From Flexivirga caeni (GTDB lineage Bacteria > Actinomycetota > Actinomycetes > Actinomycetales > Dermatophilaceae): a DNA stretch of 64,000 bases. The stretch covers positions 1-64,000 of the forward strand of contig NZ_RJJQ01000018.1 of the NCBI RefSeq assembly GCF_003724155.1, given 5' to 3'. Shown piece by piece: positions 43,835-51,899 of this stretch. A program made the translations under genes and the position numbers. Numbering within the stretch: position 1 is the stretch's first letter; every line of letters starts with the position of its first letter. The notes under the pieces are model-generated. The model did no database searches and was not told where the DNA came from. It worked only from the letters and a program-made list of their open reading frames with translations.

Positions 43835-44680
43835 GGAGAGAGTAATTCGAGTAGTTAATGCGGCGTCAGGGGAAGGATAGCATTGATCCTTCGCTATGGT
43901 CCGAATTGCGCGCTACTACCGACGGTGCCGTAGATCTCCAAGTTGCTGCCTTCGCCAGTAGTTGCTACCGTCCACGACCACGCTTTCCACCACCGGAGAC
44001 ATAGCGGTCTGGTTGCGACTGAACGTAATCCCACATGGTGTCGAAAGCATCCGGTCCTCGCCGGTATGACGCCAACAACCCACGCGCATACTGACGACGA
44101 AACCCGTAGTGTAGTTAGCGCCTCCTGGCGCAATGCCACGTAGCGTAAGTGCGTTTCCCCTGGTCAGAGCATGTTTCGAGCCCCGGTTCGGCCGTCTCTC
44201 GCGACCACCTCGCACCCAAATCCGTGTCCTTCCGGCCCTCTGCAGCCTTGCTGGTCGCATCCACAGGCCGCCTGAGGCTGTTCACGACGCTGCTGCGGAC
44301 CGATCTCGGCCGTGCCGCGAGACCTGAAAACAGCTGCTGACCTGCAAGGATGCGTTAGTCTACGTGGCATTGCCTCCTGGCGATTCATTGCATGTCCCAG
44401 AAATCATCTGGAGGTAGCCACCGAACGTACGGTGTACGATGAAGACCATTGACAGAGGTTACCCGCGACATTAGCTCCGATATCCTTGTATTGCCATTGA
44501 TTGATTTTTTTGGATACTTGGAGAGCTTTGCATAACCTTCATTGGCTGGCTCAATCTCTCAGGCGAACGCGATCCCCGACTATGCGCTCGACGGCCGTGA
44601 TCAGTCGAATCGAAGTTCGAATAGGGTTCTGGCGCGCTCGCCTGAAGTGCTGAGCCGTCATAAATGCGTATATTCTCTGA
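43835..44680. other. 846-bp stretch without a convincing gene
   Basis: Base composition is more A+T-rich and codon bias is absent in all frames. Short minus-strand frames around 43.9-44.3 kb contain protein-like patches (for example DAFDTMWDYVQSQPDRYVS) broken by stops and frame changes. The best explanation is decayed toxin or immunity sequence at the edge of the Rhs island. No RNA gene or regulatory motif was recognised. Confidence 0.5.
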
Positions 44681-45163
44681 TCATGAGGTCGGTCGGTGTT
44701 TGTCCAGGAATTCTGTGACGCAGCCAGCGACGGAGTCGGCCCCCCAAGACGTAGCAGCGATCGCCCAGGGCACGAATCCTGACGATGTCAGTAGACCGAT
44801 ATCGAATCGGTAACGCATTATCCGACTACGACGCGCTCGGCGAACGGTCCCACCCTGGCACGATCCGAGCGGCATGTCGACCGCGCGCGCAAATGCGCGA
44901 TAGATTGTCACTCTGTCGCCCCGGATGGCGAGCCGAGTTCGCAGATTCACGAGTGCTGCAATAGTTCCTAGCGCTGCGAGACAAATTCCCGCCAGGAGCC
45001 CCCTGTTTAGAACCACTACAATACCTATAACGAAAACCCCAGATGATACCGGAATAGCAACCCACTTCGCCACCGCGGGCCGAAATGTCGCTGTCCCCCC
45101 GCCGAGCCTGCCCGCGGCGGGCCTCTCGCCGCTCGCAGACTTTCCATCGTTTACGGAGTTCAT
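44681..45163 (-). CDS. Membrane/PH-like protein, candidate immunity to the Rhs tip
   Basis: A 160-residue protein with a polar N-terminus, two adjacent hydrophobic segments (VAIPVSSGVFVIGIVVV, GICLAALGTIAALV) and a C-terminal domain like bacterial PH domains (RLAIRGDRVTIYRAF, RYRFDIGLLTSSGFVPW). ATG at 45163 overlaps the TGA of the upstream Rhs toxin gene as ATGA. Tight coupling to a toxin tip is how Rhs immunity genes are arranged, so immunity is the likely role. It is not a recognised immunity family. Confidence 0.65.
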   Translation of the reverse strand: MNSVNDGKSASGERPAAGRLGGGTATFRPAVAKWVAIPVSSGVFVIGIVVVLNRGLLAGICLAALGTIAALVNLRTRLAIRGDRVTIYRAFARAVDMPLGSCQGGTVRRARRSRIMRYRFDIGLLTSSGFVPWAIAATSWGADSVAGCVTEFLDKHRPTS

Positions 45164-46518
45164 GGCAGCTGCGGCAGAAGATTTATATGGGTGCCGGGGA
45201 TAGTCAAAGGGATGGCAAGTGACGTTTGGCCGCCTACCTGAATGCCCGCGCCCTCGAATATGTCTACTTCCCAACCGTCATTTCCATCGATCCCATGAGA
45301 CGCTAAACCGCCAATCCAGTCTCCACCGCCAGCCAGGGCAGATTGACTCAGGCCAGATGGCACGTCAGATGCGTACCCTGCATAGAACCCCTTTTCAATC
45401 ACTCCAACTCCGCCTCCAGAAACAACAATATGACCGTCCTGAAACGCTATCGAATAGCAGAGGATCGCGCAGCCCCCCGACCCAAATACGGCATGCCTAT
45501 ACAATTGGCGTATTAGACTCATATCCGGTGCCGAATTGGTCGTCCGTGTAATGTCTGGGTCGCCATAGTTGCGATAACTATTTCCGATCATGACTCCGCC
45601 CGCCACGGGGTTGTTCGAGTACATGGTGCCAGCCGATGGTAGGTGTCCGACTGCTCGGTTTGCGGCCCATTCGTAGGGTGCGAGGATTTGGGCGCTGATG
45701 CGTGCGCCGCGCGCTTGATCGGCTGCCCACTCGCCGGGATTCCGTTCGATCCAGTTCCACGTAGAATTGTAAGCCCAATTTTCGGTGGGCTGGTAGTAGT
45801 GCTGGTAGTAGTAGTCGTAGTGGTGTACTTCTGGGGGTGTCCAGCCGCAGTTGTTGTGGCACCCGTAGGAGTAGGGGCCATTCTCATCCGAGGGCGGGTA
45901 CATGGCACCGGTGGGGTCGGCGTGGGTGACCGGGTTGTTCCCGGCGTAGGTGTACCCGTTCCATTGGGCTGGGTCATTGGGGGCTTGGATGGGGTCGACG
46001 GAGGTGAAGGCGCCCAGGGTGGGGTCGTACATGCGCGCGCCCAACGTGATCAGGCCGGTGTCGGTGTTGGTGGGGTGTGCCAGGAACCCGCGGTCATCGG
46101 GTAGGACCGGCGAGACCGGTGATGGTCCGGTCGCGGCCAGGTTGTTGCCGTACGGGTCGAGGAACTGCCGTGTTGTGGTGCCCGCGCCCGTGCCGGACGT
46201 CGGGGGCTGGTAGGCCGCGATCACGGTGCCCTGCGCGTTGGTCTCCAGGTACGACAAGACGCCATTGTCGCGCAAACCGATCTGGATGCCATCGAAGGTG
46301 TAGTGCCGCTCTACCCGGGTCACGGTCGCACCGGTCCCGGAACCGGTGACGGTGACGTCTTCACCGGGCAGGTAGGCCACGGTCTTGGTCGGGTCTTGCT
46401 CGATGAGCGGGTTGCCGTCACCATCGTTGCAGCGTTCACGCACGGGAAGCTTGCGCGCGCGCTTCTTGTATGGCGGCAACAATCTGCTCGGCCCGTGAGC
46501 GATCGACTCCCCATGCAT
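45160..46518 (-). CDS. Displaced Rhs core end with variable toxin tip
   Basis: The frame encodes 452 residues. Residues 30-205 are the C-terminal end of an Rhs/YD-repeat protein, including the hyperconserved GLITLGARMYDPTLGAF, TSVDPIQAPND and NNPVTHADPTG. After about residue 205 the sequence changes to a unique tip rich in Tyr and Asn, with Cys pairs and a SVSGG-like beta region; its toxic activity is not recognised. The shell and secretion domains are absent, and the first 30 residues are read out of frame from the end of the upstream gene. This is an orphan tip module, probably silent until recombined onto a full Rhs gene. Confidence 0.8.
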   Translation of the reverse strand: MHGESIAHGPSRLLPPYKKRARKLPVRERCNDGDGNPLIEQDPTKTVAYLPGEDVTVTGSGTGATVTRVERHYTFDGIQIGLRDNGVLSYLETNAQGTVIAAYQPPTSGTGAGTTTRQFLDPYGNNLAATGPSPVSPVLPDDRGFLAHPTNTDTGLITLGARMYDPTLGAFTSVDPIQAPNDPAQWNGYTYAGNNPVTHADPTGAMYPPSDENGPYSYGCHNNCGWTPPEVHHYDYYYQHYYQPTENWAYNSTWNWIERNPGEWAADQARGARISAQILAPYEWAANRAVGHLPSAGTMYSNNPVAGGVMIGNSYRNYGDPDITRTTNSAPDMSLIRQLYRHAVFGSGGCAILCYSIAFQDGHIVVSGGGVGVIEKGFYAGYASDVPSGLSQSALAGGGDWIGGLASHGIDGNDGWEVDIFEGAGIQVGGQTSLAIPLTIPGTHINLLPQLP

Positions 46519-46873
46519 TCCACGAGCTCAGGACGTAGAACTTGGCCGGCCGATGCCCCCAGATCGCAACCTCGAACCCCGAGAACGGCCGAGTCTTCAC
46601 CGCACCCGTCACGACCGCGCAGCGAACCGCCTCGATCTGTGCCCACCGCCACGACCGCTCAAGCGCACCCTTCCGATAAACCGCCAACCGGTCTTCCTCC
46701 AGGACCAGCACCCGGAACAGGCCCCTGCGATCTGAGTCCACGACAGCCCACTTCTGACCGGCAGACACCACCCGCCGCACCGCCCGCGGAGCGCCGAACC
46801 GCACCATCACGGGCATCGCGACTGCAAGCATCCCAAGCAGAATCAGGCCGATAAACGGAAATATATACCTCAC
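46436..46873 (-). CDS. Membrane-anchored PH-like protein, candidate immunity
   Basis: A 145-residue protein with one N-terminal membrane helix (IFPFIGLILLGMLAVAMPVMV) and a soluble domain (AVVDSDRRGLFRVLVLEEDR, LAVYRKGALERSWRW) of PH-like pattern. Start GTG at 46873. Its end overlaps the start of the Rhs fragment frame by 83 bp, which marks the recombination junction between two displaced modules. It probably belongs, as an immunity gene, to a tip that has been lost or to the upstream one. Confidence 0.6.
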   Translation of the reverse strand: MRYIFPFIGLILLGMLAVAMPVMVRFGAPRAVRRVVSAGQKWAVVDSDRRGLFRVLVLEEDRLAVYRKGALERSWRWAQIEAVRCAVVTGAVKTRPFSGFEVAIWGHRPAKFYVLSSWNAWGVDRSRAEQIVAAIQEARAQASRA

Positions 46874-46895
46874 AATAAAACGCCCGTCACCGCGG

Positions 46896-47177
46896 TCACC
46901 GATGAATCATTTTCCGATATTTCTTCTTATAACGCAAAGCCACAAATGGACCAGGAGTGCACACGATGAACACGACACCGGTGAGACCCATGAAAATGGC
47001 AGCGATCGCCACCCCCCAGTTGAGCAATATTGCTCCGATAACAAGGAGGATGCAGGCGAAGACACCAAAATTTAACATGTTCATACGCCGAGACAGGATC
47101 TTGTCCCACCGCTGCAAACCCTGCTCGGGGGTCTCACCCTCAGCTGGGTTATCGTGAGGAAACACTATTCCTTGCAT
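46896..47177 (-). CDS. Small two-helix membrane protein, candidate immunity
   Basis: A 93-residue protein with a polar N-terminus (MQGIVFPHDNPAEGETPEQ) and two hydrophobic segments (NFGVFACILLVIGAILLNWG, AAIFMGLTGVVFIVCTPGPF) and a basic C-terminus. ATG at 47177 shares its A with the TGA of the upstream toxin-tip fragment (TGATG); a start further upstream would overlap that gene. Coupling to the tip indicates an immunity role. Confidence 0.65.
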   Translation of the reverse strand: MQGIVFPHDNPAEGETPEQGLQRWDKILSRRMNMLNFGVFACILLVIGAILLNWGVAIAAIFMGLTGVVFIVCTPGPFVALRYKKKYRKMIHR

Positions 47178-47539
47178 CAACGGCCAATCTCGAAAGCGCG
47201 GCACGATGCGACCGTGTCGAGAGGTGAGAGCGTCGCCTTCAACAACGCAGAATTCCTCATCGCCTCACGCTCCGACCAGTTCGCACCGCTAATAAGATTC
47301 CCGAATACGCGAGTGAGACCTAAGCTCCCGACCGCCGCCTTATCCCACAGTAGCGCACTTCTGTCCACTGGCTCGTGCGAAGCATACGCACGGAGTTGAT
47401 CAGCAGCATCGAACCCAGCGCTCGCGATGCCGAGCCAGTCACCGACGGCAAAGGTCGTTTCCGAGCAGCCGAAGTCGCCGACACCACTGACAAAACACGC
47501 CCCGGCAGCAAAGTCCACTCCTACGGCGGTCCACAGCAT
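47177..47539 (-). CDS. Rhs-type toxin tip fragment
   Basis: A 120-residue frame beginning MLWTAVGVDFAAGACFVSG, with Cys-containing hydrophobic start, an ADQLRAYAS segment and a LISGANWSEREAMRNS end. It resembles the C-terminal tip of a polymorphic toxin cut off from its core. It is coupled by TGATG to the immunity candidate downstream. No catalytic motif is recognised. The upstream 75 bp hold no further frame-linked sequence. Confidence 0.5.
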   Translation of the reverse strand: MLWTAVGVDFAAGACFVSGVGDFGCSETTFAVGDWLGIASAGFDAADQLRAYASHEPVDRSALLWDKAAVGSLGLTRVFGNLISGANWSEREAMRNSALLKATLSPLDTVASCRAFEIGR

Positions 47540-47614
47540 ATTGACCGGGATGGCCGGCTCGGCAGATCGGCTTCTCCTCCGGAGGCTTGCGCGCGGCCAC
47601 GTTGAACCAGGGCG

Positions 47615-47878
47615 CTACGAGTGTCGGTAGATGTCGCGCCGGTGCCCGAGGGAGAGGACCAGCACAAGAAGGATGTCGTCGTGGACTTCGTAGATGACGC
47701 GGTAGTCGCCGGTCCGCACGCGCCACTCGCCATCACCGCCGGTCAGCTTCTTGACCCCGGCAGGTCGTGGGTCGTCAGCGAGCAACTCGACGACCGCTTG
47801 GATTCGGCGCTGTGCCTGCTTGTCGAGGTTCCGTAGTTGCCGTGCTGCAGCCGGCGCGAACTGGACCCGGTACTTCAC
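47615..47878 (-). CDS. relE: RelE-family toxin
   Basis: An 87-residue RelE/ParE mRNA interferase. The N-terminal KYRVQFAPAAARQLRNLDKQ and the core WRVRTGDYRVIYEVHDD, with RRDIYRH at the end, are typical. It cuts mRNA in the ribosomal A site. The ATG overlaps the antitoxin stop by four bases, giving the usual antitoxin-first order. Confidence 0.92.
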   Translation of the reverse strand: MKYRVQFAPAAARQLRNLDKQAQRRIQAVVELLADDPRPAGVKKLTGGDGEWRVRTGDYRVIYEVHDDILLVLVLSLGHRRDIYRHS

Positions 47879-48135
47879 GCGAGCCCGAGGTCGGCCCTGA
47901 CCTGCTTCCAGGGGATCGGTGCGGCCCCGGCGGCCATCTCGTCGCGGGCCGCGCGAGCTGCGTTGATGTCCGCGAGGTCCTCCGCGGCTGCAATCAGGGT
48001 GTCCAGATCGTCGGCGTCAATGACGGCAGCAATGCGGCGGCCGCGGCGCGTCAGATAGACCGGATCGTGCCGGACCCTCGCTTCGTCAACGACGTCCGCC
48101 AAGCGGGCTCTCGCATCGCTCACTCGTACTTCCAT
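47875..48135 (-). CDS. Phd/RelB-type antitoxin
   Basis: An 86-residue antitoxin of the prevent-host-death/YefM type: DNA-binding N-terminus VRVSDARARLADVVDEAR-like (EVRVSDARARLADVVDE) and RRGRRIAAVIDADDLDTL. It neutralises the RelE-like toxin encoded next. The upstream 82 bp carry several CGTAC motifs (48150-48185), candidate sites for autoregulation by the toxin-antitoxin complex. Confidence 0.9.
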   Translation of the reverse strand: MEVRVSDARARLADVVDEARVRHDPVYLTRRGRRIAAVIDADDLDTLIAAAEDLADINAARAARDEMAAGAAPIPWKQVRADLGLA

Positions 48136-48217
48136 CGTGGCACCCAGCGTACGCTATATGAGCTGAAACGTACATTTGTGCGTACGGCGGTGACATCTTC
48201 GGCAGGAACATGGAGCC

Positions 48218-49240
48218 CTACCCGAAGAGGATCGCTGCTTCGTCCCAGCGTTCCAGGGGGACCGTCTTGAGCACGGTCGTCGCAGAGTGCAGGTCGACAA
48301 GCTCGATGTCGGTGCCGATGAGCGAAACCATGGTGCCCCAACGCTTTTCGACGACGGCGTCGACGGCGGCGGTGCCGAAACGGGTCGCGAGCACCCGGTC
48401 GTATGCCGAGGGGACCCCACCGCGTTGCAAGTGGCCCAGGGTGGCTGCGCGGGTCTCGATGCCGGTGATCGCCTCGATCTGCGGCGCGAGCCGCTCACCG
48501 ATGCCACCGAGCCGCGGACGGCCGAAGGCATCCAGCCCGCGCGGGGCGTGCAGGTGCTCCTCACCGGACGGCACGAAACCCTCGGCGACCACGATGACCG
48601 GCGCACGCCGCCGGTCGCGGGCGTTCTCCACCCAGCCGCAGATCTGCTCGATGGACACCTCCACCTCGGGGATCAGGATCGCGTGCGCACCGGCCGCGAT
48701 GCCTGCGTGCAGCGCGATCCAGCCGACGTGCCGGCCCATCACCTCCACCACCATGCAGCGGTGGTGCGACTCGGCGGTCGTGCGCAGCCGGTCGATCGAC
48801 TCCGTCGCGATCGACACCGCGGTGTCGAAGCCGAACGTGTAGTCGGTTGCCGACAGGTCGTTGTCGATCGTCTTGGGCACGCCGACGACCGGGATGCCAC
48901 CGTCCGCCAGCCGCCGGGCCGCGGTCAGTGTGCCCTCCCCGCCGATGGCGATGAGCCCCGTCATACCGCGTGCCGCCATGACTTCACGCACCCGTTCGAT
49001 CCCGCCGTGCTCGAACGGGTTGGTGCGCGAGGTGCCCAGGATCGTGCCGCCGGCCCGGGAGATGCCGCGCACGTCGTGGCGCGGCAGCGGCACGATGTCG
49101 TCCTCGACGAGGCCGCGCCAGCCGTCGCGGATCCCGAGGAACGACACCTGGTGGATGCGGTCGCCCTTGATCACCGCGCCACGGATCACCGCATTGAGGC
49201 CGGGACAGTCACCACCGCTGGTCAGGATTCCGATGCTCAC
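48218..49240 (-). CDS. pfkA: 6-phosphofructokinase
   Basis: A 340-residue phosphofructokinase. TSGGDCPGLNAVIRG starts the fold; GGEGTL and PKTIDNDL are the phosphate-donor site, and the Gly in GGEGT favours ATP over pyrophosphate (PPi-dependent relatives have Asp there). EVMGRHVGWIA and LGHLQRGG are substrate-site segments. GTG at 49240 begins VSIGILTSGG and fixes the usual length; longer readings are antisense to the Nudix gene region. It commits glucose to glycolysis. Confidence 0.93.
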   Translation of the reverse strand: MSIGILTSGGDCPGLNAVIRGAVIKGDRIHQVSFLGIRDGWRGLVEDDIVPLPRHDVRGISRAGGTILGTSRTNPFEHGGIERVREVMAARGMTGLIAIGGEGTLTAARRLADGGIPVVGVPKTIDNDLSATDYTFGFDTAVSIATESIDRLRTTAESHHRCMVVEVMGRHVGWIALHAGIAAGAHAILIPEVEVSIEQICGWVENARDRRRAPVIVVAEGFVPSGEEHLHAPRGLDAFGRPRLGGIGERLAPQIEAITGIETRAATLGHLQRGGVPSAYDRVLATRFGTAAVDAVVEKRWGTMVSLIGTDIELVDLHSATTVLKTVPLERWDEAAILFG

Positions 49241-49343
49241 GGGTCCATCGTGGTCGAAGCGCGGCGGCGAGTGGGCCGATGTCCACGATGTTGTCGGACC
49301 CGCCGGGCGGATCCGCACCGGCGCGTCCGGCATACTCGCCAGG

Positions 49344-49832
49344 ATGCTGACACCGATGTGCCTGGTCTTCCTCCTGCGCGATGCCCCGAACGGCCCCGAG
49401 GTGCTGCTCGGGCTCAAACAACGCGGCTTCGGCACCGGGCGGATCGTCGGCGTCGGCGGCCACGTCGAGCCGGGGGAAAGCGATCCCGCGGCGGCAGTGC
49501 GGGAAGCGTTCGAGGAGACCGGCTTCCGGATCGACCCCGCCGACCTGGCTGACGCCGGGCGCGTCGTCTTCCGCTTCCCCGCCGATCCCGCCTCCGACAT
49601 GTCCGTCGCCCTCTACCGCGCGACCGCGTGGACCGGGGAGCTGACCGCGTCCGACGAACTCGACCCGCAGTGGTTCCCGGTCGCGGCCGTGCCGACCAGC
49701 CGCATGTGGGACGACTCGCGGATCTGGCTGCCGCACGTGCTGCGCGGCGAGACGATCGACGCCGACATCACGTATGACGCCACCGGCTCGCTCGTGGCGA
49801 GGGTCAGCCTGACCGTCATACCTGGTTGGTAA
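49344..49832 (+). CDS. Nudix hydrolase (MutT/MTH1-like)
   Basis: A 162-residue Nudix pyrophosphohydrolase. The Nudix box GHVEPGESDPAAAVREAFEE (then TGF) has all the metal-binding Glu residues. MCLVFLLRDA and QRGFGTGRIVGVGGH are close to 8-oxo-dGTPase (MTH1-type) sequences, so sanitising oxidised nucleotides is likely. It is divergent from pfkA across 103 bp. Start ATG at 49344; an upstream extension would overlap that promoter. Confidence 0.88.
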   Translation: MLTPMCLVFLLRDAPNGPEVLLGLKQRGFGTGRIVGVGGHVEPGESDPAAAVREAFEETGFRIDPADLADAGRVVFRFPADPASDMSVALYRATAWTGELTASDELDPQWFPVAAVPTSRMWDDSRIWLPHVLRGETIDADITYDATGSLVARVSLTVIPGW

Positions 49833-49985
49833 CCACCCAGGCACCGCACCACGCACGATGCAGCCACCGCACGAGATCAGTGGGTAGTCTGAGTGCGCCT
49901 GCCCGCACTGCTGCGTGCGCGTCCGGCAGGTTCCACAAGCAGGTGACTCGTCCGTGATCCGGACGACAGGTGAGGTGCGATCGAC

Positions 49986-50810
49986 GTGACCACGATTGAC
50001 TACGCGCGGGCAGGCTCGGGCGACCCGCTGGTGCTCATCCACGGCATCGGCCACCAGCGATCCGCGTGGGGCGAGACCTTCGAGCTGCTCGCACAGGACT
50101 TCGACGTCATCGCGCTCGACCTGCCGGGCTTCGGCAAGTCGCCGGCGCCCGCGCCGCCATACAGCTACCGGATGGACAGCTACGTCGAGCAGCTCGAGGA
50201 CTTCTTCGACCACCTCGGTCTGGACCGGCCGCACGTCGCAGGCAACTCACTCGGCGGGATGTTCGCCCTCGAACTGGCCGCCCGGGGGTCGGTGCGCACC
50301 GCGACCGCGATCTCACCGGCCGGCTTCTGGGGTCCGCTCGGGCTGGTCAACGCCGTCGCGAACCTGTCGCTGATGAAGGCGTCCTCGCACGCCCCGCGGC
50401 GCGTGGTGCGCCTCTTCTCCGACAAGGCCGCCCTGCGCAAGGCCAGCCTTCGGGCGCTGTACGTCCACCCGGAGAACGTGCCCGGTGCCGTGGCGTATGA
50501 CGATGCGCTCAACCTGCGCACGTCGCCCGGCTTCTTCCCGGTCGCGTGGCACGCGACCCGATCCCGCTTCCGCCACCAGCCACTAGTGCCGGTCACCATC
50601 GCCTGGGGCACCAAGGACCGGCTGCTGCTGCCCTCACAGGCGGCGACCGCCCGCGCGGAACTGCCGATGGTCTCGCATCTGACGCTGCCCGATTGCGGCC
50701 ATGTCCCGATGATCGACAACCCCGAGCTGGTCGCCGGAGCGATCGTGCAGACCGTGGTGCAAGCCGCCGACCGAGCCGGGCAGCCGCTGCTGCACCTGAC
50801 CGGCGTCTGA
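49986..50810 (+). CDS. Alpha/beta hydrolase
   Basis: A 274-residue alpha/beta hydrolase. The oxyanion loop is LIHGIGHQRSAW; the nucleophile Ser lies in AGNSLGGMFA; the catalytic His lies in DCGHVPMID near the C-terminus. The cap region between is short and helical. GTG at 49986 follows GAGGTG. It is followed six bases later by the OsmC gene, so the two are probably co-transcribed. The substrate is unknown; esters or lactones are common. Confidence 0.87.
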   Translation: MTTIDYARAGSGDPLVLIHGIGHQRSAWGETFELLAQDFDVIALDLPGFGKSPAPAPPYSYRMDSYVEQLEDFFDHLGLDRPHVAGNSLGGMFALELAARGSVRTATAISPAGFWGPLGLVNAVANLSLMKASSHAPRRVVRLFSDKAALRKASLRALYVHPENVPGAVAYDDALNLRTSPGFFPVAWHATRSRFRHQPLVPVTIAWGTKDRLLLPSQAATARAELPMVSHLTLPDCGHVPMIDNPELVAGAIVQTVVQAADRAGQPLLHLTGV

Positions 50811-50816
50811 CCCATC

Positions 50817-51302
50817 GTGCCCGAAAACCACTCGTATCACACGGCTTTGACCTGGTCGGGTTCGACGGGTGAAGGGTATGACGCTTACCCCCGGGCTCAT
50901 CGGGTCGCACCCGGCGATCTGGCCGCGCTCGGCATGTCCGCAGACCCGCACTTCCGCGGCGACCCGGCGCTCGTCAACCCCGAGCAGCTGCTGGTGATGG
51001 CCGCGAGCAGCTGCCAGTTGCTGTCCTTCCTCGCCGTCGCGGCGCGAGCGCGCCTCGACGTGCTCGACTACCGGGACGAGGCCGAAGGCGTGATGCCGGA
51101 GTCGGTTTCGCCGATGTCGGTCACCCGCATCGTGCTGCGACCCGTCGTCACCCTCGCCGCCGGCAGCCGCCTGGATCAGCTGGAGCGGCTGACCCGCGTT
51201 GCGCACGAGCAGTGCTTCATCGCGAACTCGCTGCGCTCGGAACTGGTCATCGACGCCGGATTCCGCATCGGCGACGAGACGGTCGCGACTGTCCGGATCT
51301 GA
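50817..51302 (+). CDS. OsmC-family peroxiredoxin-like protein
   Basis: A 161-residue OsmC/Ohr-type protein. The two redox cysteines are in AASSCQLLSFLA and ARVAHEQCFIANS-like (VAHEQCFIANS). Such proteins reduce organic hydroperoxides, often with dihydrolipoyl partners. GTG at 50817 lies six bases after the hydrolase stop. It is convergent with the rhodanese gene ending at 51309. Confidence 0.88.
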   Translation: MPENHSYHTALTWSGSTGEGYDAYPRAHRVAPGDLAALGMSADPHFRGDPALVNPEQLLVMAASSCQLLSFLAVAARARLDVLDYRDEAEGVMPESVSPMSVTRIVLRPVVTLAAGSRLDQLERLTRVAHEQCFIANSLRSELVIDAGFRIGDETVATVRI

Positions 51303-51308
51303 GCCGGG

Positions 51309-51749
51309 CTACGCGGCAACAGGCAGGCCGAGCGCCTGCCAGGCGGCGAAACCGCCGGCCATGCCGGTCGCGTGCCGCACGCCGAGCCGGACCAGGGTCT
51401 CTGCCGCGCGCGACGAGATATGGCCCTCCTGGCACACGACGACGACCCGCAGGTCGCGGGCGGCGATCGGCAGGCGGTCATCGCTCGCCGGGTCGAGTCG
51501 CCAGGCGAGCGCGGTGCGGTCGACCGCCCGCGGCGAGACCGCATCCGGGAGGCAGCCGAACGCCATACGCTGCGCCTGCGGCCGTATGTCGACCAGCGTC
51601 GCTCGGCCCCAGAGCGCCTCCTGGAATGCCGCGCGCGGACTCATTCCATGCAGCGGTGTCGACAGGCTGGCGAAAAGCTCCGACTGCCAGGTCATTTCGT
51701 CGAGTACGTGTGGACTGGGGGCGAGTGGTGCGCTGGTGGTGACGGTCAT
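51309..51749 (-). CDS. Rhodanese-like protein
   Basis: A 146-residue rhodanese domain. The active-site loop is CQEGHISS, with the persulfide-bearing Cys but without the Arg often found after it; ATGMAGGFAAWQALGLP closes the domain. ATLVDIRP is the entry strand. It could transfer sulfane sulfur. It is convergent with the OsmC gene and divergent from the zwf-like gene across 150 bp. Confidence 0.87.
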   Translation of the reverse strand: MTVTTSAPLAPSPHVLDEMTWQSELFASLSTPLHGMSPRAAFQEALWGRATLVDIRPQAQRMAFGCLPDAVSPRAVDRTALAWRLDPASDDRLPIAARDLRVVVVCQEGHISSRAAETLVRLGVRHATGMAGGFAAWQALGLPVAA

Positions 51750-51899
51750 GAGGAAGGATCCCGGGTCCGGCCCGCCAGCCGACGGGAATCACATGTCATG
51801 ATGCGTTGCATAACAAAACGTTACTTGGCGTGCCTGCGCCGGGGCAACCGACTTGTCCAGATCGCGAACGCTCGCGGATTCGGCTCCTATGCTCAGCGC

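Noticed and set aside
43894-44388. Short minus-strand frames of 60-115 codons
   Set aside because: No codon bias, no ribosome-binding sites and mutually overlapping; treated as decayed sequence.
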